Of a stretch of 64,000 nucleotides of DNA, positions 26,501 through 36,505 are shown piece after piece (positions within the stretch are counted from its first letter, which is position 1; each line of letters opens with the position of its first letter). The DNA comes from VRUE01 sp963702705 (GTDB taxonomy: Bacteria > Actinomycetota > Thermoleophilia > Solirubrobacterales > 70-9), in contig CAVPDR010000001.1 of the NCBI GenBank assembly GCA_963702705.1, positions 124,001 through 188,000 on the forward strand. The letters run 5' to 3'. The notes below the pieces were generated by a model. That model saw only the letters and a list, made by a program, of their open reading frames with translations, was not told where the DNA came from and made no database searches. The position numbers were made by a program, and so were the translations under genes.

Positions 26501-27287
26501 AGCTGACCCAACCCTCCGAGACAAATGCCCCCGCGAGCAGCGCCAGCGATTTCTCGCGCTCCGGCAGCGCCGTGGCCTCGGCGTGGGCGGTCCTCGAGAT
26601 GAGCACCCGGTCGCCGGGGTCGGATCTCCTCCAAAAGCTTCCAGAGGAGCAGCGGCACTCCCCCCATGTCGACGAGGCAGAGCACTGGGTGGTTATGCGT
26701 CCCGGTGAGCTCATGGCCCTGGGCGGTGCGCAGTCGCAGCGTCGGGTGGTCGCCGGAGTGGAAGAACCTCGACGCCTTGACGGGGCGGCCGAGCCGGTCG
26801 AGGACCTCGAGGTCGATCTCGCTGTCTGAGTTCGGCTCAGGGTTGTCGACGATCGAGTCCATACGGACGGTCCCTTTGGGCGTCGCGACGCGCGTGTCGC
26901 CAGATACGCAGTACCTCATCGCGGCCGGCGGATCGTCGTCGATCGAGCCGAAGTTGCCCTGGCCGTCGACGAGCATGTAGCGCAGCGAGAAGGCTGCGCC
27001 ATCCGCGCCAGCGTGTCGTAGATCGCCGAGTCGCCGTGCGGGTGGTACTTGCCCATCACCTCGCCGACGATGAAGGCCGACTTGCGGTAGGGCCGGTTGG
27101 GCTGCAGGGCGAGGTCGTGCATCGCGTAGAGCACGCGACGGTGCACCGGCTTCAACCCGTCGCGGACGTCTGGCAGCGCCCGGCCGACGATCACGCTCAT
27201 CGCGTAGTCGAGATACGACGAGCGCATCTCGGTGGTCAGCTCGCGCTCCTCGATCCGCCCTCCGCCGAGGATGTCTCCGGCCTCCAT
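23521..27287 (-). CDS. gyrA: DNA gyrase subunit A, interrupted by an intein and four frame disruptions
   Basis: The extein segments are unmistakable GyrA: RSSYLDYAMSVIVGRALPD, the KYHPHGDSAIYDTL region, PAAMRY/TEARL around the active-site Tyr, PNLLVNGSAGIAVGMATNIP and C-terminal beta-pinwheel repeats. With GyrB it introduces negative supercoils. The frame breaks at about 26990-26993 (one base missing), 26616-26619 (extra base in a GGGG run, within the intein), about 25556 (extra base) and 25225 (extra base). Four independent indels in an essential gene suggest assembly errors, not a pseudogene. An intein occupies 25653-26910. The gene starts 19 nt after the gyrB stop. Confidence 0.92.
25653..26910 (-). 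mobile_element. GyrA intein with LAGLIDADG homing endonuclease
   Basis: This is an in-frame protein-splicing element of about 419 residues inserted between the catalytic Tyr (PAAMRY) and Thr (TEARL), the same site as the mycobacterial GyrA intein. Splicing blocks are visible: the N-terminal CVSGDTRVATPKG with Cys1, the block B GTHNHPVL, and the C-terminal block ending VSHN before Thr+1. Between them are two LAGLIDADG-type helices, LLAGAFVSEGW and FLRALFTGDGSS, so a homing endonuclease domain is present. One extra base in the GGGG run at 26616-26619 breaks its frame; removing it restores LLEEIRPGDRVLISR. Confidence 0.9.
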
Positions 27288-27306
27288 CTAGATCACCCGG
27301 CCCTGG

Positions 27307-29733
<2,427 letters not shown>

Positions 29734-29756
29734 TTAGTCCCTTCCCGTTCTCATAG

Positions 29757-29797
29757 AAAACCCCGGCCGTCTGGACACTTGCTGCACACGGCCGGGG
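29757..29797 (-). terminator. Rho-independent terminator after dciA, in the gyrB leader
   Basis: Perfect 10-bp arms lie at 29761-29770 and 29788-29797 (CCCCGGCCGT / ACGGCCGGGG) around a 17-nt loop, followed on the minus strand by TTTTCT. It ends the recF-dciA transcript, or acts as an attenuator for gyrB, whose TTG lies about 25 nt further on. Confidence 0.75.
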
Positions 29798-29890
29798 CAG
29801 AAATGCAAGTTGACATAAGGATACCAGTTCGGGCCCTTTGCCGACCTGGTTGGAGGAAATAAAAGTCCTGCAAATCAGCCATAAATGAAA

Positions 29891-30196
29891 TTACTTTCGG
29901 GCATCTTCCACACGGAAGCGCAAACTCTGCGGGGCGCGCTCTCCCAGGCGCCCGCGCAGGCGCTCCAGGAGCTGTCCTTGCATCAAATCCAACTCCTGCG
30001 CCCAGACGGAATCCGAGCAGGCCACGGTCGCCTCCCCCCCTCGCTCGGCAACCGGGCTGGTCACCGCGGCGATCTGCTCGCCGACCACCTCCGCCCAGGC
30101 TCCCTGCAGCGCCGCGAGCGGCGTCTTCGGCGCCGCTCGGTCGAGCGCGGCGCGCAGGGCAGCCGAGGCCGGGCGGGGGGCTCGGCGCCGAGTCAT
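29891..30196 (-). CDS. dciA: DciA-like protein (DUF721)
   Basis: The 101-residue protein has the DUF721/DciA domain (LQGAWAEVVGEQIAAVTSPVA, then VACSDSVWAQELDLMQ). DciA is the ancestral loader or recruiter of the replicative helicase DnaB in bacteria lacking DnaC/DnaI. The ATG overlaps the recF stop (ATGA). Its place between recF and gyrB is the standard actinobacterial one, known in Streptomyces and mycobacteria as the ORF between recF and gyrB. Confidence 0.88.
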   Translation of the reverse strand: MTRRRAPRPASAALRAALDRAAPKTPLAALQGAWAEVVGEQIAAVTSPVAERGGEATVACSDSVWAQELDLMQGQLLERLRGRLGERAPQSLRFRVEDARK

Positions 30197-31285
30197 GCCG
30201 CAGCCGCCTCGCTTGTTTCGAACGGCATCCTCACCGTGCTCGCCATCGCCGGGGCCGGCAGCGAGTCCGCGGCCGCGGCCGTGATCAGCGTCTGACCGCC
30301 GGCGGCGAGGCGATCCACCAGCCGCTCGCGCCTGGGCGGGTCGAGCTCGCTCATCACGTCGTCGAGTAGCAGCAGCGGCGCCACCTGGCGCGCCGCGAGC
30401 AGGACGTCGCGCTCGGCGAAGAGCAGCGCCAGGAGCGCCGAGCGCTGCTGGCCCTGCGAGCCGTAGCGGCGCAACGAGCGGCCTGCGGTGCCGATCTTGA
30501 GCTCGTCGAGATGGGGGCCCCAGGAGGTCCTGCCCAGACGTAGGTCGGCCTCGCGTCGCTCGGCCAGGCCGGCGCGGATCTCGGTCGCTGAACCTTCGGC
30601 CCGCGGTGCAGTACTCGAGCTCGGCCCCACCTTCGAGCCCGAGCTGGGCGGCCGCCTCGGTAAAGGGACCATCCAACTCGGCGACGGCGTCGGCGCGGGC
30701 GGCGACGAGGGCGGCCGCGGCGTCGGCCAAGGTCGCGTCCCAGACGTCGAGCTGCCCCGGCGCGCCGCGGCCAGACGCCAGCTTGGCAACCAAGGCGTTG
30801 CGCTGCGCCAGGGCCTGGCCGAAGCGCTGGCGCAGGTCGCCCCGGACCGGCCAGCGGGCGGCGACGAAGCGGTCGAGGTGGGCGCGCCGTTCTGCCGGCG
30901 GGCCCTTGATCAGCGCCAGCCGGTCGGGAGAGAAGACGGCGACGGGGGGTCGGCTGCGGGCCAGCGTCGCGGGGTCGGCGGGGCTGGCGTCGAGCAGGTG
31001 GCGGCGGCCGTCCGTGCGGCTAACCGAGGCGAGCAGGTGGCGCTCCACCCCGTCCTCATCGCGCACGGTCGCTTCTGCGCGCGCGAAGGAGTTGCCGAAC
31101 GGGATCAGGTCACGCCGATCCGCAGTGCGGAAGGAGCGGCCCGTCAGGGCGAAGTAGAGCGCCTCGAGGAAGTTCGTCTTGCCGGCGCCGTTGGGACCGA
31201 CCAGGCTTGTGATCCCCGGTCCCAGCTCGATCCGCAGCCGGGCCAGACTCCGCACCGGCCTCGCTTCGGCGGCGGTGACCAGCAC
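30193..31285 (-). CDS. recF: DNA replication and repair protein RecF (frame disrupted once)
   Basis: This SMC-like ATPase loads RecA at gaps. The N-terminal part reads GPGITSLVGPNGAGKTNFLE (Walker A), and the C-terminal part in another frame reads LLLLDDVMSELDPPRR (Walker B and D-loop) after RYGSQGQQRS (signature). The two parts join at about 30600-30615, where one extra base (the T in TACTGCACC) breaks the frame; removing it gives a continuous RecF of normal length. The start is GTG 31285, with GAGG upstream, and the stop overlaps dciA. The break is likely an assembly error, given similar ones in gyrA. Confidence 0.88.
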
Positions 31286-31294
31286 CGACAGGCC

Positions 31295-32401
31295 TCACAC
31301 GTTGAGGCGGATCGGCATCACCAGATAGCGGAAGTCTTCGTTGTCGACCGGCTGCAGCAAGCCCGGGCGCAGCGGCGAGATCAACCGCAGCACAACCTCG
31401 TCGCCCTCGACGCTTTCGATCCCCTCGCGCAGGAAATCGGGGTTGAAGCCGATCTCCAGCGGCTCACCCTCGAAGGCGGCCGGCATCGTCTCCTCGGCGT
31501 CGCCGACGTCGGGGGTCGAGGCGGCGACCGTGAGCTCGCCCGGCGCAAAGGAAAGTCGCAACGGCGCGTTGCGCTGCGCCAGCTGGCTGACCCGGCGAAC
31601 GACGTCGAGGAACTCGCTCCGCGGCAGCCGTACGTCGTGCTCGTAGGACTCCGGCAGGAGTTGTCGAAAGTTGGGGAACTGTCCCTCGATCAGCCTCGTG
31701 TTGAGGACGATCGCCCCTGCCTTGAAAACGGCCTGGTTGCGCAGCAGGGAGACCGAGACCTCCTCGACCCCGTCGGCCGAGACGATCCGGCCCAGCTCGC
31801 GTAGCGCCTTGGCCGGGATGTTCGCCTCCAGCTCGCCGCCGATCGCACGCTCGAGCTCGGTCCGCTTGACCGCAAGCCTGTAGGAGTCGGTCGCGACCAT
31901 CGTCATCTCGGAAGCGCTGGCGCTGACCAGGACGCCGGTGAGGACCGGCCGCATGTCGTCGCGGGACGCTGCGCGGGCGACGAGATCAACCGTCGACGCC
32001 AGCGCGGCCGCGGGGATCGTCAGCGGCTCACCGTCGTCCTCGGGGAAGGCGGGGAAGTCCTCGCTGGGCAGGGTGCGAAGGTGGAAGCTCGAGCCGCCGC
32101 TGCGGATCTCGACGTCGCGCTCGGCCTCGCGAAGCTCGATCTCGACCGACGGGTCGCCGAGCGAGCGCGAGAGCTCGGCGAGCAGACGGCCGGGCAGGAG
32201 AACTGCGCCGGGGCTGTCGACGTCGGCGGTGAGCGTCGTCTTCAAGCCCAGCTCGAGATCTGTCGCACAGAGACTGACGCCGGCCTCGTCGGCGGTGAGG
32301 AGGATTCCGGAAAGAGACTGGGTGGCGGCCCGCGTCGATACGGCCCGGGAGACGACCGAGAGCTTGGCGACCAGCTCATCGCGTTTGGTTGTCAGCTTCA
32401 A
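31295..32401 (-). CDS. dnaN: DNA polymerase III beta sliding clamp
   Basis: The 368-residue protein has the three-fold clamp repeat. The N-terminus KLTTKRDELVAKLSVVSRAVS and the C-terminal NEDFRYLVMPIRL are typical. The start is TTG at 32401: the longer frame runs back through the dnaA-dnaN gap and dnaA and has no clamp similarity. It lies downstream of dnaA and 9 nt upstream of recF. Confidence 0.95.
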   Translation of the reverse strand: MKLTTKRDELVAKLSVVSRAVSTRAATQSLSGILLTADEAGVSLCATDLELGLKTTLTADVDSPGAVLLPGRLLAELSRSLGDPSVEIELREAERDVEIRSGGSSFHLRTLPSEDFPAFPEDDGEPLTIPAAALASTVDLVARAASRDDMRPVLTGVLVSASASEMTMVATDSYRLAVKRTELERAIGGELEANIPAKALRELGRIVSADGVEEVSVSLLRNQAVFKAGAIVLNTRLIEGQFPNFRQLLPESYEHDVRLPRSEFLDVVRRVSQLAQRNAPLRLSFAPGELTVAASTPDVGDAEETMPAAFEGEPLEIGFNPDFLREGIESVEGDEVVLRLISPLRPGLLQPVDNEDFRYLVMPIRLNV

Positions 32402-32570
32402 GTGGTGATTGCTTTCTTGAGTTGGATTAGGGCTTGTGGAAAAGCTCGAAAGCGACGCAGACCTGGCTTCAGCTGGCGCCTGGGCGGCTGTGGAGCGGTC
32501 TGTGGGAAGGCATTGATTCTTACAGCGCCGTCGGCCGTCAGGCCGAGCCTGTGGGTCCGGTGTGGATAGC
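32402..32570. promoter_or_regulatory. dnaA-dnaN intergenic region with DnaA-box-like motifs (possible compact oriC)
   Basis: TGTGGAAAA at 32435-32443 is, on the minus strand, a match to the DnaA box TTWTNCACA. Weaker TGTGG-containing candidates lie at 32489, 32501, 32550 and 32561 (the last, TGTGGATAG, differs from the consensus at one base and lies inside the dnaA 3' end). The gap is only ~136 bp, much shorter than typical actinobacterial oriC, and no clear AT-rich unwinding element is visible. The origin may therefore be elsewhere or unusually small. Confidence 0.4.
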
Positions 32571-33866
32571 GCCGCGCAACTCCGCAACGCGCTGGGCAAG
32601 GGCGGCGTCTTCGCCGAAGCGCGCTTCGACCCGCCTGATCGAGTTGAGCACGGTGGAGTGATCGCGCCCACCGTAAAGGCGACCGATTTGCGGCAGCGAT
32701 AGATCGGTCAGCTCGCGGGTGAGGTAGATCGCGACCTGACGGGCGCGCAACGGGAGGGCCGAGCGGGTCGAGCCGACCAGCTCGGCCCGGGAGATGCCGA
32801 AGTCGGCGCAGACGCGGCTCTGTATTTCCTCGACCGGCGTCGATTCGTCTCTTCTCCTCCCTTTTGGGATTACCGCGTCGATCAGCTCGGCGCTGAGTGG
32901 CTTGGCGGTCAGCGAGGCGTGGGCGAGGACGCGGGTGAGCCCGCCGTGTAGCTGCCGCACGTTGACGTCGATCCGCTCGGCGAGAGCGTCGAGCACGTCG
33001 CCCTCGGTATCGACGCCGGCCTCGCGCACGAGCCGGCGCAGGACGGTCAGCCGAGTCGCCAGATTGGGCGGCTCGACGGCGACGGTCAGGCCCCACTCGA
33101 AGCGGTCTCGCAGGCGCGACTCGAGGGTGGAGAGCTCGCTGGGAATGCGGTCGGCGGAGAGGACGAGCTGGCTGCCGCCTTCGTAGAGGGCGTTGAAGGT
33201 GTGGAAAAACTCATCCTCGGTGTGGCGCTTGCCCTCGAGGAACTGGACGTCGTCGACCAGCAGCACGTCGAGGTCACGGTAGCGGCGCTTGAAGGCCTCG
33301 GCGCCGGTGCTGCGTAGGGCGGCGACAAACTCGTTGGTGAAGCACTCGGCGGTTGTGTAGCGGACGCCGAGGCCAGCAGCGTTCGCCGCCAGGTAGTTGG
33401 CGATCGCGACGAGCAGGTGGGTCTTGCCCAGCCCCGGCGGCCCGTGGAGGAAGAGCGGGTTGTACGCCTCCGAAGGCGCCTCGGCGACGGCGAGCGCCGC
33501 CGCGTGGGCCGCGCGGTTGCCTTCGCCGATCACAAAGCGGTCGAAGGTGTAGTTGGCGTTGAGATCGATACCGGGGTCGCAGTCGGAACCGGACTCGGGG
33601 CCGTCGCCGACATCGCCGATTCGCACCTCGGTCAGACTGGACCCAGCTCCGATGAGCGCCTCGCGGATCAGGCCCGTGTAGCGCCGCTCTGTCCAGGCTC
33701 GAATGCCTGCGGGCGCGGCGAGATAGAGAACGCCGGCCTGGGCGCCGACGACCTTCAGCGGTTCCAGCCAGAGCTGGAACGTCGATGGCGGCAGAGCCGC
33801 CCGCAGTCTCTCTTGGGCATCCCGCCAGAGGGAGTCGAGGTCATGTTTGGGAGGGTCATCGGGCAC
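32538..33866 (-). CDS. dnaA: Chromosomal replication initiator protein DnaA
   Basis: The 442-residue AAA+ initiator has domain I (SLWRDAQERLRAALPPSTFQ), a short linker, an ATPase domain with Walker A GPPGLGKTHLL and Walker B LLVDDVQFLEG, and a C-terminal helix-turn-helix ending in the DnaA signature GGRDHSTVLNSIRRV. The GTG start is at 33866. It is divergent from rpmH across 133 bp, the classic origin arrangement. Confidence 0.96.
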   Translation of the reverse strand: MPDDPPKHDLDSLWRDAQERLRAALPPSTFQLWLEPLKVVGAQAGVLYLAAPAGIRAWTERRYTGLIREALIGAGSSLTEVRIGDVGDGPESGSDCDPGIDLNANYTFDRFVIGEGNRAAHAAALAVAEAPSEAYNPLFLHGPPGLGKTHLLVAIANYLAANAAGLGVRYTTAECFTNEFVAALRSTGAEAFKRRYRDLDVLLVDDVQFLEGKRHTEDEFFHTFNALYEGGSQLVLSADRIPSELSTLESRLRDRFEWGLTVAVEPPNLATRLTVLRRLVREAGVDTEGDVLDALAERIDVNVRQLHGGLTRVLAHASLTAKPLSAELIDAVIPKGRRRDESTPVEEIQSRVCADFGISRAELVGSTRSALPLRARQVAIYLTRELTDLSLPQIGRLYGGRDHSTVLNSIRRVEARFGEDAALAQRVAELRGAIHTGPTGSA

Positions 33867-33999
33867 CGGCGGCCGACCATAGCGGCGGCGGGAGGTGGCG
33901 ACATCCGCTCCCTCGCAAATGGCGGAGAAAGCTTCGTTGCTCCGTGGGAGAAGCGTCGTGCCTTGAGCTCGAGGATCAATCCGTATACTGCGACGCCGA

Positions 34000-34134
34000 A
34001 TGAAGAGGACTTATCAGCCGAAGAAGCGGAAGCGGGCAAAGACGCACGGATTCCGGGCGCGAATGAGCACGCGGGGGGGTCGGGCGATCCTCAGCCGCCG
34101 CCGCCGCAAGGGCCGCAAGCGCCTCACTCCCTAG
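34000..34134 (+). CDS. rpmH: 50S ribosomal protein L34
   Basis: The 44-residue, very basic protein starts MKRTYQPKKRKRAKTHGFR and ends RKGRKRLTP, the full L34 family pattern and length. It starts at ATG 34000 and its stop directly abuts the rnpA ATG. It heads the plus-strand rpmH-rnpA-yidD-yidC-jag-rsmG-parAB operon. A possible -10 (TATACT, 33984-33989) lies just upstream. Confidence 0.95.
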   Translation: MKRTYQPKKRKRAKTHGFRARMSTRGGRAILSRRRRKGRKRLTP

Positions 34135-34506
34135 ATGGCGACGCAACGACGTCGCCGCCTCTCCCGCAGCGGCGAGTTCGACCGCGTCTATCGCGACGGA
34201 TCCTCACATGCCACCCGCTACCTCGTTCTTTACCGCTTTCCCCGCAGCGGCGAAGAGGAGGCCGACGAGGTGAGGCTCGGCGTCTCGGTCAGCCGCAAGG
34301 TGGGGGGCGCCGTCGATCGCAATCGGGTCAAGCGCGTCATGCGCGAGGCATTTTGGACCCTCTCCGACCAGCTCCCCCCTGCCCATGACTTTGTCCTGGT
34401 GGCGCGGCCTGAGATCGGCGACCTGATCGAGCGCGAGGGCAGCTCCGGCGTGCGCACGAGCATCGAGGAGGCTCTGGCCGGTGCGGGAAGGGGACGTTCC
34501 ACGTGA
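34135..34506 (+). CDS. rnpA: Ribonuclease P protein component
   Basis: The 123-residue basic protein assists the RNase P RNA in tRNA 5' maturation. The family signature RNRVKRVMREAFW is present, preceded by RLGVSVSRKVGGAV. It follows rpmH without a gap and overlaps the GTG start of yidD by 4 nt. The end of the gene contains a parS-like site. Confidence 0.93.
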   Translation: MATQRRRRLSRSGEFDRVYRDGSSHATRYLVLYRFPRSGEEEADEVRLGVSVSRKVGGAVDRNRVKRVMREAFWTLSDQLPPAHDFVLVARPEIGDLIEREGSSGVRTSIEEALAGAGRGRST

Positions 34507-34510
34507 AACG
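34495..34510. promoter_or_regulatory. parS-like centromere site
   Basis: CGTTCCACGTGAAACG matches the bacterial parS consensus (TGTTTCACGTGAAACA) at 13 of 16 positions, and 13 of 14 in the GTTTCACGTGAAAC core. It spans the rnpA stop and the yidD GTG start, ~3.5 kb from parB. It would bind ParB and nucleate origin segregation. Confidence 0.72.
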
Positions 34511-34781
34511 GGCCCTGCTGGCGCTGATCGGTGCCTACAAGCGCTGGATCTCGCCGTCGATACCGCGCCGCTGTCGCTACGAGCCGAGCTGTTCGACCTA
34601 CGCCGCCGAATCGGTGAGCCGCTTTGGCGGCGGACGGGGCACCCTGCTGGCCGCATGGCGGCTGCTGCGCTGCAATCCGCTTAGCCATGGGGGCTTTGAC
34701 CCCGTGCCTGACCGCTTCACGCTCAAAGTCGGCCCGATCGACCCCGCTGTCCACCATGGAGAGGCCCACTCGCACTCGTGA
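34503..34781 (+). CDS. yidD: Membrane protein insertion efficiency factor YidD
   Basis: The 92-residue protein has the YidD (DUF37) family pattern: RWISPSIPRRCRYEPSCSTY with its cysteines, then LLRCNPLSHGGFDPVP. It helps YidC insert membrane proteins. The GTG start overlaps rnpA, and the end overlaps yidC by 4 nt. Confidence 0.92.
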   Translation: MKRALLALIGAYKRWISPSIPRRCRYEPSCSTYAAESVSRFGGGRGTLLAAWRLLRCNPLSHGGFDPVPDRFTLKVGPIDPAVHHGEAHSHS

Positions 34782-35527
34782 TCGTCGACGCGAACATCCT
34801 GCAGCCGCTGATCGACATCGTCAACTCGGTCCTCAAGTTCTTCCACGACAACGCCGGGCTGAGTTGGGGAATGTCGATCATCGCCCTGACGATCCTCACC
34901 CGGGCGCTCCTGATCCCGCTCACCTACCGCCAGCTGAAGGGGATGCGGGCGCTGCAGGCACTGCAGCCGCAGATCAAAGAGATCCAGGCGAAGTACAAAA
35001 ACGACAAACAGCGCATGCAGCAGGAGATGATGCGCTTCTATCAAGAGAACAAAGTCAACCCCTTTGCCTCCTGCATCCCGCTGCTGGCCCAGCTCCCGGT
35101 CTTCTTCACCCTCTTTTCCGTTCTCCGGCACGACCTTCCCGCGGACATAGGCTGCACGGCCGGCCACTGCGGGTCCGAAGCGTCCTTCCTCTTCATCAAC
35201 GACCTGACGGCGAAGGCGCACGGGGCCGAACTGATCGCGCTGCTCGTCCTCTACATCGGCACCCAGCTGGTCTCGGGCATGGTGATGTCGGTCACCGCCG
35301 ACAAAAGCCAGCGGACGATGATGATGTTGCTGCCCTTCATCTTCGTCCCCTTCGTGATCAACTTCCCGGCCGGCCTGATCCTCTACTGGATCACGACCAA
35401 CTTCTGGACGATGGGGCAGCAGTACACGATCCAGAAGCTGATTCCGGCTCCGCAGGTGGCTACGGCGGCCGCGGTTCAGGCAGCAAAGCCGCCGCCGCCT
35501 CCGCCTAAAAAGAAGAAGCGACGGTAG
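34778..35527 (+). CDS. yidC: Membrane protein insertase YidC
   Basis: The 249-residue protein has the five-helix YidC/Oxa1 core: LSWGMSIIALTILTRALLIP with the hydrophilic-groove Arg, the coiled LQPQIKEIQAKYKNDKQRMQ segment, NPFASCIPLLAQLPVFF, and FPAGLILYWITTNFWTMGQQ. It ends in a proline- and lysine-rich tail (PPPPPPKKKKRR). There is no large periplasmic domain, as usual in Gram-positives. Nested-hairpin copy C begins 3 nt after the stop codon. Confidence 0.95.
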   Translation: MIVDANILQPLIDIVNSVLKFFHDNAGLSWGMSIIALTILTRALLIPLTYRQLKGMRALQALQPQIKEIQAKYKNDKQRMQQEMMRFYQENKVNPFASCIPLLAQLPVFFTLFSVLRHDLPADIGCTAGHCGSEASFLFINDLTAKAHGAELIALLVLYIGTQLVSGMVMSVTADKSQRTMMMLLPFIFVPFVINFPAGLILYWITTNFWTMGQQYTIQKLIPAPQVATAAAVQAAKPPPPPPKKKKRR

Positions 35528-35530
35528 GTA

Positions 35531-35668
35531 GGGGATTGGCGGGGGTGGCCTCGCCGAGTGCCCAAGCACCGCCAAAAGGCGGTGCTAACCAAGAGCCCCT
35601 TCGGGGCCTTGAACCACTCTGCGGAGCCGCTTCGCGAGGCATCGGCGAGGCCACCCCCGCCAATCCCC
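35531..35668 (+). repeat. Nested-hairpin element, copy C (3' of yidC)
   Basis: The outer arms at 35531-35557 and 35642-35668 are perfect over 27 bp. Internal HP1 (GCACCGCC-aaaa-GGCGGTGC), HP2 (GCCCC-TTC-GGGGC) and HP3 (35615-35639) follow in the direction of yidC. The right side continues GCATCGGCGAG, close to the GCATCGTCGAG of copy D. Nothing recognisable lies between this copy and the next repeat (35669-35800). Confidence 0.87.
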
Positions 35669-35800
35669 GTGAAGCACCAGCTTGTTCGCCCACCTCGAGC
35701 GAAAGCGCGATTCGTGGTGAGAGCTTCGCGACGAAGGCCCCTCATTAGCTCTCCGAATCAGCGGCTGTCAATGCGGGAGCTTTCTCGCGGGGGGTGGCAT

Positions 35801-35860
35801 CGAATGGGGGGACCGCCCTGAGGACGCTTTAGCGACCGGAAGGGTGGTGGGCCCCATTCG
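35801..35860 (+). repeat. Second-family palindromic repeat, intergenic copy (upstream of jag)
   Basis: The core ACCGCCC, TGAGGACGCTTTAGCGACC, GGAAGGGTGGT has a CGCT-TT-AGCG mini-hairpin at 35825-35834 flanked by pairing ACCGCCC/GGGTGGT. It is closed by locus-specific 9-bp arms CGAATGGGG / CCCCATTCG (35801-35809, 35852-35860). The same core occurs in reverse orientation at 45589-45641 inside a coding sequence. Confidence 0.75.
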
Positions 35861-35908
35861 GTGACAGGACCCGCCGCGCCTACACTCCGGCGCATAGACT
35901 GCACCACC

Positions 35909-36391
35909 GTGACTGGAGCTGACGACTGGCCACAGGAGCCCGCGGAGCGCGTTCGCGAGATCGTCGAGGGCGTTCTCGATGAGCTCGACCTCGATGGCGA
36001 GGTTGAGATTCGAGAGGAGGACGACCGAATCACCGCTTCCGTCAGCGGCGACGACGATTACGGCCTGTTGATCGGCAAGCGAGGGCAGACGATCGACGCC
36101 CTGCAGCTGCTCGCCTACCAGGCGGCCTTCCGCGGGATGCGCGAGCGCAAGCGGGTTGTCGTCGACGCGGCCGGCTATCGCGAGCGGCGCCGGGAGACCC
36201 TGACCGCCCGTGCCGATCGCGCCGCCGAACAGGCGCTCGGCGGCAGTGAGAGCGTCGAGCTCGACCCGATGAGCGCCCAGGAGCGCCGTGTCGTCCACGA
36301 GCATCTCAAGGACCGGGCCGGCGTCGAGACGTACAGCGAAGGTGACGAGCCGCACCGCTGCGTGGTCGTCGCTCCTTTGGTTGCGGAGTAG
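35909..36391 (+). CDS. jag: Jag/KhpB RNA-binding protein (KH-R3H)
   Basis: The 160-residue protein has a KH domain (DDDYGLLIGKRGQTIDALQLL, containing the GKRG loop) and an R3H domain (LDPMSAQERRVVHEHLKD). It binds RNA and modulates cell division and envelope genes in Gram-positives. GTG 35909, before TGADDWPQEPAERVREIVEG, is preferred over GTG 35861, which lies in the palindromic repeat. TAGACT at 35895-35900 could be a -10 for a near-leaderless transcript. The stop codon G is the first base of a 22-bp palindrome arm. Confidence 0.88.
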   Translation: MTGADDWPQEPAERVREIVEGVLDELDLDGEVEIREEDDRITASVSGDDDYGLLIGKRGQTIDALQLLAYQAAFRGMRERKRVVVDAAGYRERRRETLTARADRAAEQALGGSESVELDPMSAQERRVVHEHLKDRAGVETYSEGDEPHRCVVVAPLVAE

Positions 36392-36505
36392 AGGGAGCGC
36401 CCCGGTGGGGGTTCCGCTTAACTTTTTCGAGTCGCGCCTAGGGGGCTGACCATGGCTGGCGGCGAAAAAGTACAAGACGCTCCACCCCCACCGGGGCGCT
36501 CCCTC
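36391..36505. promoter_or_regulatory. 22-bp perfect palindrome with 71-nt loop spanning jag stop to rsmG start
   Basis: The arms at 36391-36412 and 36484-36505 are exact reverse complements. Inside the loop a second 9-bp perfect pair (36421-36429 ACTTTTTCG, 36463-36471 CGAAAAAGT) places the rsmG ATG (36452) in the apical loop. The left arm starts at the last base of the jag stop and the right arm encodes rsmG residues 12-18. The structure could control rsmG translation or terminate jag transcripts. Confidence 0.7.

Noticed and set aside
23521..27287. gyrA as a true pseudogene
   Set aside because: All catalytic and structural segments are present, the gene is essential, no second gyrA is visible and similar indels hit recF and the polyprenyl synthase. 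Assembly error is more likely.
35500..35760. Small coding frames in nested-hairpin copies (peptides with REAAPQS or EPLCGAASRG)
   Set aside because: The same peptides recur in several copies only because the hairpin core is repeated; there are no consistent starts or ribosome sites.
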